A DNA stretch of 5,968 nt, from the NCBI GenBank assembly GCA_937954195.1, contig CALFYR010000192.1, forward strand, positions 1-5,968, written 5' to 3'. The translations under genes were made by a program, and so were the position numbers. How positions within the stretch are numbered: position 1 is the first letter of the stretch; every line of letters begins with the position of its first letter. The DNA comes from an uncultured Dehalococcoidia bacterium (GTDB taxonomy: Bacteria > Chloroflexota > Dehalococcoidia > Tepidiformales > Tepidiformaceae). This document shows, one piece after another, positions 1 to 5,968 of this stretch. A model generated the notes under the pieces. It had not been told where the DNA came from and did no database searches. It was given only the letters and a program-made list of their open reading frames with translations.

Positions 1-290
1 TCACCGGCGAAGTGCAGCCCGGCCACCACCGGGAGTTCGTGCTTTCGGTCTCCCAGGCGTTGGATTACCAGAAGCAGCGCGGCATCGATGCCCACACCAG
101 CGTGTGGTCCGCCATGACCGGCCACACGAGCGGCGTCTCGATCGTCGGTGAATTCGATTCATTGGCCGAACTGGAGAAGTTCGACGAGATGGCTGTGACG
201 GACTCCGAGTTCGGCCGGCTTCGTGCCGCGACCCGCGCGTCGATGGTGTTCCTGACCAGCGAAACGCACCTCATGCGGAACCTGATGTAG
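1..290 (+). CDS. 3' end of a small hypothetical protein, possible ferredoxin-like (NIPSNAP/ABM-type) fold
   Basis: The reading frame is open to the left edge of the window (Thr-Gly-Glu precede the first possible GTG at 12), so this is most likely the C-terminal 95 residues of a gene that starts upstream. It ends at TAG 288-290. The visible part reads as a helix (from PGHHREF), a strand pair around SVWSAMTGH and GVSIVGEFDS, a helix (LAELEKFDEMAVTD) and an arginine-rich tail. The pattern of a strand ending in EFDS followed by a LAELEKF helix resembles dimeric alpha/beta barrel proteins (NIPSNAP or antibiotic-biosynthesis-monooxygenase type). That is a fold-level guess only: no catalytic residue is recognisable and no substrate can be proposed. 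No signal peptide or membrane segment is present in the visible part. The gene converges on the Fe-S carrier gene, with a shared terminator between them. The coding call is fairly secure; the family is not. Confidence 0.72.
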   Translation, partial: TGEVQPGHHREFVLSVSQALDYQKQRGIDAHTSVWSAMTGHTSGVSIVGEFDSLAELEKFDEMAVTDSEFGRLRAATRASMVFLTSETHLMRNLM

Positions 291-317
291 GACGGCGAAC
301 GCGCCGGCACCAATGGA

Positions 318-344
318 AAAGGCACGACCAGCGGTCGTGCCTTT
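318..344. terminator. Bidirectional intrinsic terminator between convergent genes
   Basis: GGCACGACC (321-329) and GGTCGTGCC (333-341) form a perfect 9-bp stem with a 3-base loop. AAA (318-320) pairing with TTT (342-344) extends it to 12 bp. A T-rich tail (TTTCGTGTTTCG) follows on the plus strand, and an A run (317-320) gives T residues on the minus strand. It lies 27 bases after the stop of the upstream plus-strand gene and 23 bases past the stop of the convergent minus-strand gene, so it can serve both. Confidence 0.9.
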
Positions 345-367
345 CGTGTTTCGTTCGAAGGTGGTTC

Positions 368-754
368 TTAGCAGCAGGCGCGCGGCTGGCCGCTGTTGTC
401 GCCAGTCTGGAAGCTGGAGCCACAGGCGCAGGACTTCACAGCGTTCGGATTGAAGATGCTGAACCCGCTCTTCATGATGTCATCGACGTAGTCGATCTCA
501 GCGCCATCAAGATACTGGGCGCTTTCGGGATCGACGACGATGCGGACACCCATCTGCTCGATGATGATGTCGTCTTCCTCCGAGGAGCGGGCCAGGGCCA
601 TGCCGTACTGGTAGCCGCTGCAGCCGCCGCCGGCGACGAACACGCGGAGCGCGCCTTCGGGGAGCTCACGTGCTTCGAGCAGCGCCTTCGCCTTTTCGGC
701 AGCCTTCTCGGTGATGTTGATGAGTGTTACGGGCGCTTCTGCTTCGATCGACAT
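368..754 (-). CDS. erpA: A-type iron-sulfur cluster carrier/insertion protein (ErpA/IscA family)
   Basis: This 128-residue protein belongs to the HesB/IscA/ErpA family, which takes Fe-S clusters from the assembly scaffold and delivers them to apo-enzymes in the cytoplasm. The three cluster-ligand cysteines are present: Cys45 in AGGGCSGYQY, and Cys109 and Cys111 in the C-terminal motif SCACGSSF. The preceding stretch SGFSIFNPNAVKS is also typical. The length is slightly above the family's usual 105-120 residues because of a short acidic N-terminal lead and a tail ending in Cys127-Cys128. The start at 754 is chosen because GGAGG (minus strand, at 763-767) lies 8 bases upstream and because family similarity begins soon after. 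An in-frame ATG at 769 overlaps that ribosome site, and the longer open frame to 961 runs through the promoter, so both are rejected. The gene stands alone, with no isc or suf neighbours visible. ErpA, IscA and SufA cannot be told apart reliably from sequence alone; the symbol is a family-level choice. Confidence 0.95.
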   Translation of the reverse strand: MSIEAEAPVTLINITEKAAEKAKALLEARELPEGALRVFVAGGGCSGYQYGMALARSSEEDDIIIEQMGVRIVVDPESAQYLDGAEIDYVDDIMKSGFSIFNPNAVKSCACGSSFQTGDNSGQPRACC

Positions 755-762
755 GGGTGAAT

Positions 763-767
763 CCTCC
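763..767 (-). promoter_or_regulatory. Shine-Dalgarno site of the Fe-S carrier gene
   Basis: The minus strand reads GGAGG here, 8 bases before the ATG at 754. This spacing decides the start in favour of 754 over the in-frame ATG at 769, which overlaps the site itself. Confidence 0.8.
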
Positions 768-820
768 ATGGGCGGGGCGTGGCTGGGATTCCGGCGCGGG
801 TTGCCGGTGTCACTATTCAA

Positions 821-850
821 ATCATAGCGATAACGCCGAAGGGAGTCCAA
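821..850 (-). promoter_or_regulatory. Probable sigma-70-type promoter of the Fe-S carrier gene
   Basis: On the minus strand, TTGGAC (845-850) is followed after 18 bases by TATGAT (821-826). The -10 box matches five of six consensus positions. The -35 box keeps only the TTG core. Transcription would start near 814, leaving a leader of about 60 bases before the ATG at 754. The AT-rich patch here stands out from the GC-rich surroundings. No clear inverted repeat for an Fe-S-sensing repressor such as IscR was recognised in the leader. Confidence 0.6.
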
Positions 851-865
851 CCCCCCGCCTGGCGG

Positions 866-894
866 TTGTCTCCCTTTACGCCGCCCCCTACGCT
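866..894 (+). promoter_or_regulatory. Possible promoter for a leaderless transcript of the 901 gene
   Basis: TTGTCT (866-871) and TACGCT (889-894) are separated by 17 bases. The -35 matches four of six consensus positions; the -10 matches three, including the important first TA and final T. A start 7 bases after the -10 would fall exactly on the A of the ATG at 901, which has no Shine-Dalgarno site before it. The geometry fits a leaderless mRNA, but the boxes are weak and chance cannot be excluded. Confidence 0.35.
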
Positions 895-900
895 TCCCGT

Positions 901-1293
901 ATGACTCAGCCACAGCGTGTGATCTACCTGCCCCCCGGGGTCGTCCCTCCGCCATCACCACAACCCCAGGTACCCCAGCAGGTAGCCACGGGCATCCCGT
1001 TCGACCGCACGTTCTTCGAACAGGTGCTGCCGCCGTCGATCGCCGGGTTCTGCAAGCAGGTACAGTGCAAGGTCCCTGTGGTCGAACTCATCACCGTTGA
1101 TGGCGTCACCCACTACATCAACGGCATCAGTGGCGTGGCCGATGCGTGGGTCGCCCTTCAAACCGCCAGCCCGGATCACGACCACCCGACCCAGGTGTTC
1201 ATCCCTTACCAGACCATCTTCCGGGTGGAGATCCACCCCGAAGAGGACGTGAGGCGCGAAAAGCTTGGATTCCTGACAGGACGGGAGACGTAG
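901..1293 (+). CDS. Small uncharacterised protein with proline-rich N-terminus and possible Sm/Hfq-like barrel
   Basis: This is a 130-residue soluble protein of unknown function. Residues 1-30 are rich in Pro and Gln and probably disordered. Residues 34-53 look like an amphipathic helix. Residues 57-112 look like a compact set of beta strands: VPVVELITVDGV, then NGISGVADAWVALQTA, then QVFIPYQTIFRVEI. This order (helix, strand ending in a DG turn, strand with a G-x-x-G, strand ending VxL, then a [VI]x[IV]xYxxIxxV pair) resembles the Sm fold of Hfq and LSm proteins. That is a pattern-based inference, and no nucleotide-binding residue is assigned. The ATG at 901 is preferred over the upstream in-frame start at 724, which would place coding sequence across the opposite gene's start and promoter. 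No Shine-Dalgarno site precedes 901. The gene sits 51 bases before lhr on the same strand, so it may be part of the same transcription unit. The tail is charged (EEDVRREK) and has no membrane segment. Confidence 0.8.
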   Translation: MTQPQRVIYLPPGVVPPPSPQPQVPQQVATGIPFDRTFFEQVLPPSIAGFCKQVQCKVPVVELITVDGVTHYINGISGVADAWVALQTASPDHDHPTQVFIPYQTIFRVEIHPEEDVRREKLGFLTGRET

Positions 1294-1330
1294 TCATCGC
1301 CGGATTCTGTCCGGGCGCTTCCTCCCGTCT
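1279..1330 (+). other. Nested stem-loop at the end of the 901 gene, before lhr
   Basis: GACGGGAG (1280-1287) can pair with CTCCCGTC (1322-1329), with one further G-U pair (1279-1330). Inside the loop, CCGGA (1300-1304) pairs with TCCGG (1310-1314) around a 5-base loop. The outer stem begins inside the last codons of the 901 gene and ends just before the lhr -10-like box. No T tract follows, so it is not a canonical terminator. It might weaken read-through into lhr, or be a chance feature of GC-rich DNA. Confidence 0.4.
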
Positions 1331-1338
1331 GGCACAAT
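1330..1338 (+). promoter_or_regulatory. Possible extended -10 promoter directly before lhr
   Basis: TGGCACAAT contains the TGn extension followed by CACAAT, which matches four of six -10 consensus positions. It ends 7 bases before the GTG at 1345, so transcription could begin at the start codon itself. No convincing -35 box lies 16-18 bases upstream, which extended -10 promoters can do without. The GGGG at 1339-1342 is too close to the GTG to act as a normal ribosome site. Confidence 0.4.
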
Positions 1339-1344
1339 GGGGTT

Positions 1345-4300
1345 GTGGCAGCAGAAGTCAGTAGTGCCCTGCAACGGTTCAGCCCGGCCGCGCAATCGTG
1401 GTTCCGCGACAACTTCGCCGCGCCCACGTCGGCTCAGGAACTCGGCTGGGATGCGATTGCGGCCGGCGAACATACGCTGTTGCTCGCGCCGACTGGTTCG
1501 GGCAAGACGCTGGCCGCGTTCCTCTCCTGCCTCGACCGCCTTGCGAATCGCCCTTCGTTGCCCGTGGACAAGCGCGGACGGACCGTCCGGGCCGGTGTAT
1601 CGGTGGTCTACGTTTCTCCGCTGAAGGCGCTCTCCTACGACATCGAACGCAACCTGCGGGCGCCCCTCGCTGGCCTGCGCATCGCTGCCGCCCGCGAAGG
1701 GCTCGAGCCGCCCGACATCACCGTGGCCGTCCGGACCGGCGATACGCCGACGAAGGAGCGGGAGGACATTCGGCGCAATCCGCCAGACATTCTTATCACG
1801 ACGCCCGAATCGCTTTATCTGATGCTCACGTCCCGTTCTCGCGAAGTCCTTCAGACGGTGGACACGGTCATCATCGACGAGATCCACACCATGGCCTCGA
1901 CAAAGCGCGGTTCGCACCTGGCACTTACGCTCGAACGTCTCGAAGCGCTCACGGGACGGCCGTTCCAGCGCATCGGTCTCTCGGCGACGCAGCGGCCACT
2001 CGAAGAAGTAGCGAAGTACCTGGGCGGCGACCGCCCGGTCCGGATCGCTGACGCCGGCGCCCGCCGCGAACTCGACTTGAAGGTCATCGTCCCCGTCGAA
2101 GACATGACCCGCCCCGCCGAGCAGGCCGGCGTGGCCCTCGAATCCGAGCTCGACCCGGAATCGCGGACGTCGATTTGGCCCGCGGTCTACCCCCAGCTCC
2201 TGGAACTGGTCCGTGCTCACCGGTCCACGCTGATCTTCGTGAACAATCGCCGCCTCGCCGAACGGCTCTCCGCCCGCATCAACGAACTCGCGGGGGAGGA
2301 GTTGCTTCGCGCCCACCATGGTTCGGTTTCGCGCGAGCAGCGTACGGACATCGAAGAGCGGTTGAAAGCAGGAATGCTTCCCGGCCTTGTCTGCACGAGC
2401 TCGATGGAGCTGGGGATCGACATGGGAGCCGTGGACCTTGTCATCCAGGTGGAGTCGCCCAAGTCCGTAGCGCGGGGGTTGCAGCGGGTGGGCCGGGCCG
2501 GGCACCAGGTAGGCGCTATCAGCACGGGCCGCATCTTCCCCAAGTTCCGCGGCGACCTCCTCGAATGCGCCGTGGTCACCGAGCGGATGCGCAACGGGCT
2601 CATCGAGGAGACGGTTGTCCCGCGCAACCCCCTGGATGTGCTCGCGCAGCAGGTGGTTGCCGCGTGCGCAGTCGAAGACCTGACAGTTGACCAGCTTGAG
2701 GCGATGGTGCGCCGCTCCTATCCGTTCGCCACGCTCAGCCGGGATCAGCTGGAAGGCGTCCTCGGGATGCTCGCCGGCCAGTACCCGTCGGATGAGTTCG
2801 CCGACCTGAAGCCGCGCATTCTCTGGGATCGCGAAACCAACATTCTGTCCAGCCGCCGGGACGCGCGGACTGTGGCCATCGTGAATGCGGGCACCATCCC
2901 GGACCGCGGCCTCTACGGCGTCTTCCTCGGCCCGGGAGGCCCACGTGTCGGCGAACTCGACGAAGAGATGGTTTACGAGTCCCGGCCCGGGGAGACCTTC
3001 CTCCTCGGCGCGACGACGTGGCGCATCGAACAGATCACGAGGGACCAGGTCATCGTCAGCCCCGCCCTCGGCCAGCCCGGCAAGATGCCCTTCTGGAAGG
3101 GTGACGGGATCGGCCGTCCGCTGGAGTTCGGCCGCGCGATCGGCGCGTTCACGCGCGAGCTCGACACGATTCGTGACCCGGACGAGGCGATCGAACGCCT
3201 CATGTCCCGCCACGACCTCGACGAAAAAGCCGCGACCAACCTGCTCGAATACCTGGCGGAGGAGAAAGAAGCGACGGGCGCCCTTCCAACCGACACAACG
3301 ATGGTTGTCGAACGCTTCCGTGACGAGCTGGGCGACTGGCGGCTCGTCATCCTCACCCCGTTCGGTGGACGGGTGCACGCCCCATGGGCCCAGACGATCG
3401 AGGCGCTCCTGGTCGAAAAGGCCGGGTTCGACGTCCAGACGATTTGGAGCGATGACGGCATCGCTCTCCGGTTCGCGAGCGGAGAAGAGCCGCCGCCGGT
3501 AGAGGACCTGTTCCCTTCGCCGGACGAGGCCGAGGAACTTGTGGTCGACCGGTTGGCGAACACGGCCATGTTCGCCTCACACTTCCGGGAGAACGCCGGC
3601 CGGGCGCTGCTTCTGCCGAAGCGCCGGCCCGGAGCCCGCTCGCCGCTCTGGTTGCAGCGGCAAAAGTCGGCGAGCCTGCTGGCGGTCGCGAGCCGGTACG
3701 GGTCGTTCCCCATCGTTTTGGAGACCTACCGCGAGTGCCTGCGCGACGTCTTCGACATGCCCGGGCTGCTGGACACCTTGCAGCGCGTGCGCAGCCGCCA
3801 AATCAAGGTCGTGCCGGTCGAAACGCGAGAGGCTTCGCCGTTCGCGCGGTCGCTGCTGTTCGACTACGTGGCGGCATACATGTACGAAGGCGATGCGCCG
3901 CTCGCGGAACGCCGCGCGCAGGCGCTGACGCTCGACCGCAACCTGCTGAAGGATCTGCTCGGCGAGGCAGAGCTTCGCGAACTGCTCGATGCCGCGGCCA
4001 TCGATGACCTGGAGCTGGAGCTGCAATGCCTGGTGGATGGTCGCAAAGCCAGGAACACCGATCAGTTGCACGACCTGCTTCGACGGCTCGGGGACCTGGA
4101 CGCGTTCGAACTCGCCGCGCGGGTCACCGATCCCGCCGCGCTCGACCGTTGGCTGGCCGAACTTGAGTCCTCCCGGCGGGCCTGCAGGGTGCGCATCGGT
4201 GGGGACGAGCGCTGGATCCCCGCCGAAGATTCGGGCCGGTTCCGCGATGCCATCGGGGTGGCCATTCCGCAGGGCGTGCCGGAGGCGTTCCTCAAGCCCA

Positions 4301-5793
4301 CGGTGGACGCGCTCGAAGGGATCCTCTCGCGGTATGCGCGGACCCACGGACCGTTTGTCGCGGGGTCTCCGGCGAAGCGATGGGCAATCCCGGAGCACCT
4401 GGTGCGCGGGTGCCTCCAGGAACTGGAAGCTGCTGGCACTATCCTCCACGGCGATTTCCGACCCGGCGGCCGCGAACGCGAGTGGTGCGACCCGGATGTC
4501 CTTCGGGGCATCAAGCGCCGTTCGCTCGCCCGGCTCCGCAAGGACGTGGAGCCCGTCGATGGGCCCGCATTCGCCCGATTCCTACACGCATGGCACGGCA
4601 TCGGCAGCAACCTGCGCGGACTCGATCGGCTGCGGGATGTCGTCAGCCAGCTCGAAGGGTTGCCGATTGCGGCTTCGGCGCTCGAACGTGATGTCCTGCC
4701 GGCACGCGTCGCCGGCTTCACACCTGCGATGCTCGACGACCTTTGCGCCGGCGGCGAGGTCGCCTGGTTCGGCGCCGGCCGGCTGGGCAAGGACGACGGC
4801 AAAGTCGTGGTCGTCCATCGCGATGGTCTGCACCTGTTCGCGCCAAAGTCAGCGGAGCTGCCTGATTCGGCCATTCACAACGCGATCCTCGAAGCGCTCG
4901 AAGGACGGGGCGCCAGCTTCTTCAGCGACCTCGTGGTGGCCGCGAACGCGCCGCTCGCGGAGGTGCTCGAAGCACTCTGGGACCTTGTGTGGGCCGGAGC
5001 GGTGACCAACGACACGTTCGCACCCGTCCGTGCCCTCGCGTGGCCGAAACGTGGCACCGGGCCTGCGCCGCGCGGCCGAGTTGGGCGCCTTCCTCCCGAA
5101 TCCGCCGGCCGCTGGTCGCTGGTCCGGAGCGCCGCGGCCACGCTGAACGAGACGAATCGGGTGCATCGGCTCGCATCCGCGCTGCTCGAACGACAGGGTG
5201 TGGTCACCCGGGAGGGTGTTTCCGCGGAGGACCTCCCCGGCGGCTTCTCGTCGGTCTATCCGGTGCTCAAGGCGATGGAAGATGCGGGCCGCGTTCGGCG
5301 CGGGTACTTCGTGGAAGGGCTGGGCGCTGCCCAATTCGCCCAGCCGCCCGCTGTGGAACGCTTGCGTTCGCACCGGTACTTGCCCGACGAACCGCTGACG
5401 GCAGTCCTGGCCGCTTCGGACCCCGCGCAACCGTATGGTGCGGCGGTCCCATGGCCGCGCCGGGAAGACGACGACCGGCGAGCGCCCTCCCGCTCGGCCG
5501 GCGCGCTCGTGGTGCTGGCGAATGGCGAGCCGGTGTTGGTGATCGAACGGGGCGGCAAGTCGCTCACCACGCTCCCGGCCGCCGACGAAGACCTCCTGCG
5601 CGGGCCAGCACTCGCCGGACTGGTGGAGTGGGCCGCGAAGGCTGGCTCGAAAGGGATCACCGTCGAGCGTATCGACGGCATACCGGCGGCCGAATCGCCA
5701 TTCGCGCCGAGACTGCTTGAAGTGGGTTTCGCACAGGGTTTCCGCGGGTTGACCTACCGCGCGGCCCGGTTCCCGGCACTCGCCCATGCCTGA
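1345..5793 (+). CDS. lhr: Full-length Lhr, ATP-dependent DNA helicase/superhelicase
   Basis: Lhr is an SF2 ATPase that moves 3'-5' on single-stranded DNA and unwinds DNA and RNA:DNA duplexes in repair. The 1482 residues are close to the usual size of about 1500. Helicase motifs are intact: Walker A APTGSGKT (48-55), Ia SPLKALSYD (91-99), Ib TTPESL (152-157), DEIH (178-181), SAT (213-215), motif IV near LIFVNNRR (296-303), motif V MELGIDMGAVD (354-364) and motif VI QRVGRAGH (380-387). A winged-helix and beta-barrel core follows to about residue 850, including the Lhr-typical PFWKGDGIGRP (582-592). Residues from about 860 to 1482 form the Lhr-CTD, with tandem winged-helix modules related to AlkZ glycosylase and the signature VIERGGKSL near 1399-1407. 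GTG 1345 is the only ATG/GTG/TTG codon in frame between the preceding stop (1291) and the helicase region. The stop overlaps the nei start by 8 bases, suggesting joint action in base-damage repair. No frameshift or missing motif was seen. Confidence 0.97.
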   Translation: MAAEVSSALQRFSPAAQSWFRDNFAAPTSAQELGWDAIAAGEHTLLLAPTGSGKTLAAFLSCLDRLANRPSLPVDKRGRTVRAGVSVVYVSPLKALSYDIERNLRAPLAGLRIAAAREGLEPPDITVAVRTGDTPTKEREDIRRNPPDILITTPESLYLMLTSRSREVLQTVDTVIIDEIHTMASTKRGSHLALTLERLEALTGRPFQRIGLSATQRPLEEVAKYLGGDRPVRIADAGARRELDLKVIVPVEDMTRPAEQAGVALESELDPESRTSIWPAVYPQLLELVRAHRSTLIFVNNRRLAERLSARINELAGEELLRAHHGSVSREQRTDIEERLKAGMLPGLVCTSSMELGIDMGAVDLVIQVESPKSVARGLQRVGRAGHQVGAISTGRIFPKFRGDLLECAVVTERMRNGLIEETVVPRNPLDVLAQQVVAACAVEDLTVDQLEAMVRRSYPFATLSRDQLEGVLGMLAGQYPSDEFADLKPRILWDRETNILSSRRDARTVAIVNAGTIPDRGLYGVFLGPGGPRVGELDEEMVYESRPGETFLLGATTWRIEQITRDQVIVSPALGQPGKMPFWKGDGIGRPLEFGRAIGAFTRELDTIRDPDEAIERLMSRHDLDEKAATNLLEYLAEEKEATGALPTDTTMVVERFRDELGDWRLVILTPFGGRVHAPWAQTIEALLVEKAGFDVQTIWSDDGIALRFASGEEPPPVEDLFPSPDEAEELVVDRLANTAMFASHFRENAGRALLLPKRRPGARSPLWLQRQKSASLLAVASRYGSFPIVLETYRECLRDVFDMPGLLDTLQRVRSRQIKVVPVETREASPFARSLLFDYVAAYMYEGDAPLAERRAQALTLDRNLLKDLLGEAELRELLDAAAIDDLELELQCLVDGRKARNTDQLHDLLRRLGDLDAFELAARVTDPAALDRWLAELESSRRACRVRIGGDERWIPAEDSGRFRDAIGVAIPQGVPEAFLKPTVDALEGILSRYARTHGPFVAGSPAKRWAIPEHLVRGCLQELEAAGTILHGDFRPGGREREWCDPDVLRGIKRRSLARLRKDVEPVDGPAFARFLHAWHGIGSNLRGLDRLRDVVSQLEGLPIAASALERDVLPARVAGFTPAMLDDLCAGGEVAWFGAGRLGKDDGKVVVVHRDGLHLFAPKSAELPDSAIHNAILEALEGRGASFFSDLVVAANAPLAEVLEALWDLVWAGAVTNDTFAPVRALAWPKRGTGPAPRGRVGRLPPESAGRWSLVRSAAATLNETNRVHRLASALLERQGVVTREGVSAEDLPGGFSSVYPVLKAMEDAGRVRRGYFVEGLGAAQFAQPPAVERLRSHRYLPDEPLTAVLAASDPAQPYGAAVPWPRREDDDRRAPSRSAGALVVLANGEPVLVIERGGKSLTTLPAADEDLLRGPALAGLVEWAAKAGSKGITVERIDGIPAAESPFAPRLLEVGFAQGFRGLTYRAARFPALAHA

Positions 5794-5968
5794 GGGCGAC
5801 GCGCTCTACCGGTTCGCTGCGAAGATCGGCGGTGCGCTGAGCGGCAAGACCATCCAGTCGGCGCGAGCCCACGGTCCCGGCCCCGTGCCGCAGGTGCATC
5901 GCATCGTTGGGGTGACGTGCACGGGCGTGCGAGCACAGGGCAAGAACCTCATCATCAGCTTCGACAAC
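5786..5968 (+). CDS. nei: N-terminal part of a Nei-type (Fpg/Nei family) DNA glycosylase/AP lyase, cut by the window end
   Basis: The first 61 codons are present and the frame runs off the right edge. The protein begins MPEGD, the hallmark of Nei (endonuclease VIII) enzymes; Fpg (MutM) proteins usually begin MPELPEVE. In this family the exposed Pro after Met removal is the Schiff-base nucleophile (Pro2 here), the next Glu is catalytic (Glu3), and a conserved Lys contacts the DNA backbone (Lys53 here, in QGKNLIISF). The enzyme removes oxidised bases and cleaves the abasic strand. The H2TH domain and zinc finger, if present, lie beyond the window. The ATG lies inside the last codons of lhr in another frame, overlapping by 8 bases, with no Shine-Dalgarno site, so translation is probably coupled to lhr. 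Adjacent lhr and nei2 genes are known in actinobacteria such as Mycobacterium, so this is most likely a Nei2-type enzyme. The subtype cannot be proved from 61 residues. Confidence 0.92.
   Translation, partial: MPEGDALYRFAAKIGGALSGKTIQSARAHGPGPVPQVHRIVGVTCTGVRAQGKNLIISFDN

Noticed and set aside
724..900. N-terminal extension of the 901 gene to an upstream ATG at 724
   Set aside because: It would overlap the start, ribosome site and promoter of the opposite Fe-S gene, and its residues look like non-coding translation. The ATG at 901 fits the gap better.
755..961. N-terminal extension of the Fe-S carrier beyond 754
   Set aside because: The added residues are Arg/Gly/Pro-rich and unlike the family, run through the promoter and into the opposite gene, and a good GGAGG supports the start at 754.
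1337..1624. A 95-codon plus-strand frame starting at an ATG 8 bases before the lhr start
   Set aside because: It is in a different frame from lhr, encodes low-complexity Arg-rich sequence and covers the Walker A region in the wrong frame.
1294..3378. A 694-codon open frame on the minus strand
   Set aside because: It lies wholly antisense to the helicase motifs of lhr, has no recognisable domain, and such long shadows are common opposite GC-rich genes. The Lhr motifs make the plus strand certain.
3577..4449. A 290-codon open frame on the minus strand
   Set aside because: It is antisense to lhr in the same way, with no domain and no plausible ribosome site noted.
4849..5787. A 312-codon open frame on the minus strand
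   Set aside because: It is antisense to the Lhr C-terminal region, with low-complexity Arg-rich composition and no recognised motif.
1..5968. Search for CRISPR arrays, tRNA/rRNA genes, insertion sequences or long repeats
   Set aside because: No regularly spaced repeats, tRNA-like cloverleaf, transposase motifs or long direct or inverted repeats were recognised by eye; frequent short words such as CTCGAA reflect codon usage.

Overview
This is a GC-rich, densely coded bacterial window. It holds a Fe-S carrier gene, a small uncharacterised gene, a full-length Lhr superhelicase gene, and the first part of a Nei-type DNA glycosylase gene that overlaps the end of lhr. The base composition, the GTG start of lhr and the lhr-nei pairing suit a high-GC lineage such as Actinomycetota or Chloroflexota (for example Dehalococcoidia/Tepidiforma-like bacteria). 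This placement is an inference and has not been tested by a search.

Layout. Positions 1-290 hold the 3' end of a plus-strand gene for a small protein with a possible ferredoxin-like (dimeric alpha/beta barrel) fold. A strong hairpin at 318-344 separates it from a convergent minus-strand A-type Fe-S carrier gene (erpA/iscA family, 368-754). The 146-base gap at 755-900 is a divergent control region. It holds a good Shine-Dalgarno site and a sigma-70-like promoter for the Fe-S gene, and a weaker promoter facing the other way. A plus-strand run then begins: a 130-residue protein with a proline-rich head and a possible Sm/Hfq-like barrel (901-1293), lhr (1345-5793), and the start of nei (5786 to the window end).

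How the genes work together. lhr and nei overlap by 8 bases and nei has no visible Shine-Dalgarno site, which suggests coupled translation. A 3'-5' DNA translocase made together with an oxidised-base glycosylase points to a base-damage or crosslink repair unit. The small gene just upstream may belong to the same unit, and its possible Sm-like fold is the least explained item here. Both it and lhr lack a Shine-Dalgarno site and have a -10-like hexamer ending exactly 7 bases before the start codon, so leaderless transcripts are possible. No tRNA, rRNA, CRISPR array, insertion sequence or prophage feature was seen.
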